From: a virus
Direction: 5' to 3' (one strand)
Virus record (IMG/VR): IMGVR_UViG_3300042541_002435
Coordinates: 1-41,114 of that record
Length of the DNA: 41,114 nt
Shown here: positions 38,147-41,114 of the stretch, piece after piece
Layout: every line of letters begins with the position of its first letter
How positions within the stretch are numbered: the stretch's first letter is position 1
The notes under the pieces: generated by a model
What the model was told of the DNA's origin: nothing
What the model saw: only the letters and a program-made list of their open reading frames with translations
Databases searched by the model: none
Position numbers and translations under genes: made by a program

Positions 38147-38232
38147 TAACAGAAAATATTATACGAGGAACACCTCAAATTGATAGCAAGCTCTACACCC
38201 TTCGGGGGCTATCTTTTTGAGGTGTTTTTTTT
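38124..38232 (+). promoter_or_regulatory. interlocked terminator leader, copy 2
   Basis: X (GTAGAGCTT, 38124-38132) is the exact complement of X' (AAGCTCTAC, 38188-38196). P/P' is AACACCTCAAA/TTTGAGGTGTT (38169-38179/38216-38226) plus GATAGC/GCTATC (38182-38187/38208-38213), followed by eight T. Inside the loop is a small CCC-TTCG-GGG hairpin after X'. A competing GAGG-AACA-CCTC hairpin (38165-38176) can mask the 5' arm of P. Located 12 bp before the methyltransferase ATG. Confidence 0.7.
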
Positions 38233-38244
38233 GTATCAAATATT

Positions 38245-38808
38245 ATGAAATTAGACTTAATAACCAATAAAGCAGAGAGAATTGGCTCTTTAAATCCCAA
38301 TGATGAGTTTTATACTCCAAGATATGCAATAACCCCTCTACTCAAATACTTAGAGCCACAAAGCTGTATATTGTGTCCCTTCGATTCAAAGGAAAGTAAT
38401 TACGTGAAAGTTTTATCAGAAAATGGTCATCATGTTTACAAGTCTCACATACACAATGGGTTAGACTTCTTTGCCATAGAAAAAGACGTTCACTGTCTTG
38501 GGATTAAATATATAATTTCCAATCCTCCTTATTCCTTAAAGGCAGAGGTGTTTAAAAAACTTTTTGAGCTTGATATTCCTTTTGCAATGCTTGTAGGAGT
38601 TGTAGGTTTATTTGAGTCAAAAACAAGATTTGAAATGTTTCGTAATAATGATTTTGAGATAATGTACTTTGACAAGAGGGTATCTTATTTTAAAGACTAC
38701 AACGACCAAACACCGAGTTTAAATCCTCCATTTTCAAGCGTTTACATAACAAAAGGCATACTGCCGAAGCAAATAGTTTTTGAGAGTATTAATAAGAAAG
38801 AATTATAA
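38245..38808 (+). CDS. phage adenine DNA methyltransferase-like protein
   Basis: A 187-residue protein with SNPPYS (motif IV, NPPY, about residues 91-96) and the N-terminal NPNDEFYTPRYAITPLLKYL, which corresponds to the substrate/SAM pocket start of phage Dam-like N6-adenine methyltransferases. It is shorter than full-length enzymes and no FxGxG is clear, so activity is uncertain. Such genes are common in Bacteroidota phages next to replication proteins. Controlled by a structured terminator leader. Confidence 0.8.
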   Translation: MKLDLITNKAERIGSLNPNDEFYTPRYAITPLLKYLEPQSCILCPFDSKESNYVKVLSENGHHVYKSHIHNGLDFFAIEKDVHCLGIKYIISNPPYSLKAEVFKKLFELDIPFAMLVGVVGLFESKTRFEMFRNNDFEIMYFDKRVSYFKDYNDQTPSLNPPFSSVYITKGILPKQIVFESINKKEL

Positions 38809-38891
38809 TGAAAAATAGTTGCACAGTTTTTCATACATTGTGATAATGTGAAAATTTTTCATTATATTTAGTATAATAATTAGCAAAATAC

Positions 38892-38922
38892 TTGCATAGG
38901 TAAGAGTCTGTGAGTAAATTTG
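38892..38922 (+). promoter_or_regulatory. promoter overlapping leader copy 3
   Basis: TTG (38892-38894), 20 bp, -7 TAAATTTG (38915-38922), with segment X (38899-38909) between the boxes, the same layout as at 38116. Confidence 0.75.
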
Positions 38923-39012
38923 CAATAGAAAATATTAATACGAGGAACACCTCAAACAGATAGACTCTTACCACGCCATGCGTGCCTATCTTGTTTGGGG
39001 TGTTCTTTTTTT
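38899..39012 (+). promoter_or_regulatory. interlocked terminator leader, copy 3
   Basis: X (GGTAAGAGTCT, 38899-38909) pairs exactly with X' (AGACTCTTACC, 38962-38972). P/P' is GAACACCTCAAAC/GTTTGGGGTGTTC (38945-38957/38993-39005, one G-U) plus GATAG/CTATC (38959-38963/38986-38990), then seven T. Loop hairpin CACGC-CAT-GCGTG follows X'. The outer P stem is conserved with copy 2 while X/X' differ but remain complementary. It ends 24 bp before the replication initiator ATG. Confidence 0.7.
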
Positions 39013-39036
39013 GTCCACCTAAATTTTTATAATAAA

Positions 39037-40107
39037 ATGGTATCTGAAAAACACTGGTTTGACACCGAAAATGCAAAACAATACGGAATAGTAGAGGCTA
39101 TATTAATTGAAAACCTATCTTTTTGGATTGGCAAGAATATGGCTAACAAAACACACATACATAAAGTGGTGGAAGGGGAATTGGCAGGGCAAGAGCGTTG
39201 CTGGAGTTATAATTCAGTGGTTGCATTTACTAAGATATTCGACTATATATCTCCGAAGAAAATACGAACATCATTAGATGGTTTAGTAGAGAAGAAAGTT
39301 TTATTAAAAGGTAATTTTAGTAAAGACAAAACAGACAGAAGTAATTGGTATGCTTTTTATTGTGAAGAGGATTTTATTAGCGGAAAGTATATAAGCATAA
39401 AAGAGTCCCATTTGCCCCACAGGGCGAATGCACTTGCCCCACAGGGCGAATGTATATATACAGATAAAAAACAAACAGATAAAAAACATATTCCTGCGGA
39501 AGAAAATAAAGATAATATTTCTTTACTTACATCTAATACTACTATGTATGAAAGTAAGAAAACCAATATAGAATTGAATTGCACTTTACCAATAAATGAT
39601 GTAATTATTCCAATAGTAGAGAAAAAGCCAAAGAAGGAAGTAAAAGACCCTGCTATTATGAGTGAAAATAGAAGGTTCTCAAAAGACTTTACAGAGGCTT
39701 GGAGTAAAGCAGGAAAAGAAAAACTTACACAAATTGGCTATGTAGCTATTAATAAATTATTTACCAAGCATGGTTACGAAAAAGGAATGTTTTTCTGCGA
39801 CTACTTGTGTCAAATGTATGGCTCAAACGAGAAGTCAATTGCTAAGATAGAAAATCAAGACAAGGCACTATTGTTCTATCAAGACCCACAAGAAGAGCAA
39901 CCTAAATACTTAGGAATTACAAAATGGGATTCTTACAAAAGATTTAAGAATGAGCAGGAAGAACCAAGTATGGGTTCGTTTTTTAATGAGGATTCATTTT
40001 ATGCGGCATTGGAGTATTTTTATTCAAATCAATTCGGTGGTACTGAACTCGTGAAGAAAGTTCGTGAAAGAGTAAAAGAAATTAATTGTAAATATAATAA
40101 ATACTAA
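39037..40107 (+). CDS. replication initiator / replisome organiser protein
   Basis: 356 residues from ATG 39037 (an in-frame ATG at 38995 is in the leader). The N-terminal about 110 residues are a winged-helix domain of the type found in phage replication proteins of Bacteroidota and Firmicutes: HWFDTENAKQYGIVEAILIENLSFW, CWSYNSVVAFTKIFDYISPKKIRTSLDGL, then NWYAF. A variable polar linker (about 140-225) leads to a helical C-terminal domain similar to DnaD-type helicase loaders. It probably binds the origin and recruits the host helicase. Confidence 0.8.
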   Translation: MVSEKHWFDTENAKQYGIVEAILIENLSFWIGKNMANKTHIHKVVEGELAGQERCWSYNSVVAFTKIFDYISPKKIRTSLDGLVEKKVLLKGNFSKDKTDRSNWYAFYCEEDFISGKYISIKESHLPHRANALAPQGECIYTDKKQTDKKHIPAEENKDNISLLTSNTTMYESKKTNIELNCTLPINDVIIPIVEKKPKKEVKDPAIMSENRRFSKDFTEAWSKAGKEKLTQIGYVAINKLFTKHGYEKGMFFCDYLCQMYGSNEKSIAKIENQDKALLFYQDPQEEQPKYLGITKWDSYKRFKNEQEEPSMGSFFNEDSFYAALEYFYSNQFGGTELVKKVRERVKEINCKYNKY

Positions 40108-40108
40108 T

Positions 40109-40360
40109 ATGAAAAATATATTAAAACCCGAAACGCTTCACTACGAATTACTTATTTCATACAAAACAGTGATGCAAGAATTGATTGACAATGTTAAGAA
40201 GTTTCTTTACTTAAAAGAAGGAGACGTGGTTAAAATAAAAGAAACCACATTAGTAGTAAATATTTTTGGCTTCTTTAGGGGGAGAGGGATTTGCTGTATT
40301 TACAGTTCAGAGTTTGGAGGTGGCTGGGTTCGTTTTAGTGAAGTAGAGAAAATAAAATAA
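40109..40360 (+). CDS. hypothetical 83-residue protein
   Basis: An N-terminal helix and a C-terminal SH3-like beta part (KEGDVVKIKETTLVVNIFGF; YSSEFGGGWVRFSEVEKIK). Follows the initiator by 1 bp. No family recognised. Confidence 0.6.
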   Translation: MKNILKPETLHYELLISYKTVMQELIDNVKKFLYLKEGDVVKIKETTLVVNIFGFFRGRGICCIYSSEFGGGWVRFSEVEKIK

Positions 40361-40364
40361 TTCT

Positions 40365-40394
40365 TTGATAGTAAATAAATCTTGTTTAACTTTG
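40365..40394 (+). promoter_or_regulatory. promoter of the 40412 gene
   Basis: -33 TTG (40365-40367), 19 bp, -7 TAACTTTG (40387-40394), close before ATG 40412. Confidence 0.75.
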
Positions 40395-40411
40395 TAAAAA
40401 AATAAAGAATC

Positions 40412-40966
40412 ATGTTTAAAATAGGAGATAGGGTATTCGATGATAATTATGGCAAAGGAGTTGTTACTGATATTCAAGGTAACTGGCTTTCGGTATCTTT
40501 TAACAATGGAGTACAACAATACACCTTAGATGGAAGGTGGTCACGTGACTGTTCAATTACATTATTTAAAACAAAAGAAATGAAAAATTATTATTATGTA
40601 GGTCAAAAAGTTAGTCACCAAGCCTTTGGTGATGGTGTTGTAAGGTCTATAAATTTAGGCTCAGTCTGTCCTATTATAGTTGATTTTGGCGATTTTGCCA
40701 TGTCATTCACTACTGATGGGTGTCTTAATATAGGCGAATACCCTACGCTATCTCAAAAGCCTCACGTTCACTTGGAGTTGGAAGAAATAGTTTCTTTTGA
40801 GAAAGGTGAGTTGGTTTGGGTGAGATGTGGCATAGTTTGGGATGCGAGGTATTATTCTCATTTTGACGGGGTTAATCATTTTTATTTTAGTAGTCAGCAA
40901 AAAAATGGTAATACGTTTACAACCAAAGAGGTTAAAAAATTCGCCGATAATCCATTAATACCATGA
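40412..40966 (+). CDS. tandem SH3-like barrel protein
   Basis: A 184-residue protein with two homologous units of about 55 residues, FKIGDRVFDDNYGKGVVTDI and YYVGQKVSHQAFGDGVVRSI, each followed by a strand pair ending in TLDG or TTDG. A third, more distant unit begins at KGELVWVR. Internal duplication of a small beta barrel is seen directly; such barrels commonly bind nucleic acid or protein, but the function is unknown. Overlaps the next gene by 4 bp. Confidence 0.7.
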   Translation: MFKIGDRVFDDNYGKGVVTDIQGNWLSVSFNNGVQQYTLDGRWSRDCSITLFKTKEMKNYYYVGQKVSHQAFGDGVVRSINLGSVCPIIVDFGDFAMSFTTDGCLNIGEYPTLSQKPHVHLELEEIVSFEKGELVWVRCGIVWDARYYSHFDGVNHFYFSSQQKNGNTFTTKEVKKFADNPLIP

Positions 40967-41114
40967 ACGTAAAAGAATATTTATCATCAAAAAATAATCT
41001 CACCTTGGATAGCGAACCAATAAAGGCTCTAATTTCCGAATTAAGGGAATCAGAGCCAACCAAGGAAGAGGTTATAGACATTATGGAGTTTTTCTTAAGA
41101 GAACTCGCCAAAAC
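40963..41114 (+). CDS. 5' part of the origin-spanning small protein gene
   Basis: ATG 40963 (ATGA overlap with the upstream stop) opens a frame still open at the window end after 50 codons plus two bases. The frame continues at base 1 and stops at 115, giving an 88-residue acidic helical protein. It is the main evidence that the window ends join. Confidence 0.8.
   Translation, partial: MNVKEYLSSKNNLTLDSEPIKALISELRESEPTKEEVIDIMEFFLRELAK

Noticed and set aside
1-41114. Lysogeny module (integrase, CI-like repressor, attachment sites)
   Set aside because: No recombinase motif and no long direct repeats at tRNAs were seen; small HTH-like proteins alone do not support a temperate lifestyle.

Overview
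The window looks like one complete, circularly closed (or circularly permuted) genome of a virulent-type tailed phage of a Bacteroidota host. A reading frame open at the right end (from 40963) continues in the same frame at base 1 and stops at 115, giving an 88-residue protein. A terminase, portal and major-capsid-like protein make it a phage. The host group follows from the promoters: TTG, 19-20 bp, TAnnTTTG, the Bacteroidota sigma factor consensus, occurs at least ten times. There is no Shine-Dalgarno pattern, the DNA is AT-rich, and the wHTH replication protein is of a type common in phages of this group. No integrase or recognisable repressor/lysogeny module is present.

Layout. Bases 171-14019 (minus strand) are the late arm. 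In transcription order it holds three cysteine-rich virion proteins, portal, two small proteins, a coiled-coil scaffold-like protein, the major capsid protein, membrane/holin proteins, a large secreted protein, GH24 lysozyme, a spanin-like protein, terminase large subunit and a separately promoted small gene. I see no tape-measure protein. Bases 14078-41114 and 1-115 (plus strand) are the early/middle arm of mostly small overlapping genes. It begins with a small HTH-like protein, a tRNA with a CAT anticodon, about 500 nt of highly structured noncoding RNA and tRNA-Glu. A winged-helix protein follows behind a structured leader. Then come nucleotide/DNA metabolism genes (SLOG protein, ThyX-like, SF2 helicase, DUF1599/Nmad1-like protein, beta-class DNA methyltransferase, MazG-like).

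Bases 25.6-28.65 kb are unusual: a terminator, 500 bp of noncoding DNA, then tiny genes separated by closed RNA structures. Next come a 439-residue unknown protein, an M20-like metallopeptidase, one reverse-strand gene and a string of very small genes. The arm ends with a NinG/Rap-like recombination protein, a DUF1367-like protein, a second adenine methyltransferase and the replication initiator. The last two sit behind two copies of a second structured promoter/leader.

The most interesting content is RNA. (1) Three leaders (about 15.18, 38.12 and 38.90 kb) share an interlocked X-P-X'-P' architecture. A terminator hairpin P/P' carries in its loop a segment X' that is the exact complement of an upstream segment X. 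The pairing is kept while the sequences differ. They precede a wHTH protein, a DNA methyltransferase and the replication initiator. (2) The structured region 14458-14958 lies between two tRNAs, a setting like that of the large ornate phage RNAs GOLLD and ROOL. (3) Closed multi-arm elements, one resembling a tRNA acceptor/T-arm half, precede consecutive tiny genes at 26.5-27.2 kb. All functions here are inferred from sequence by eye; no database search was possible.
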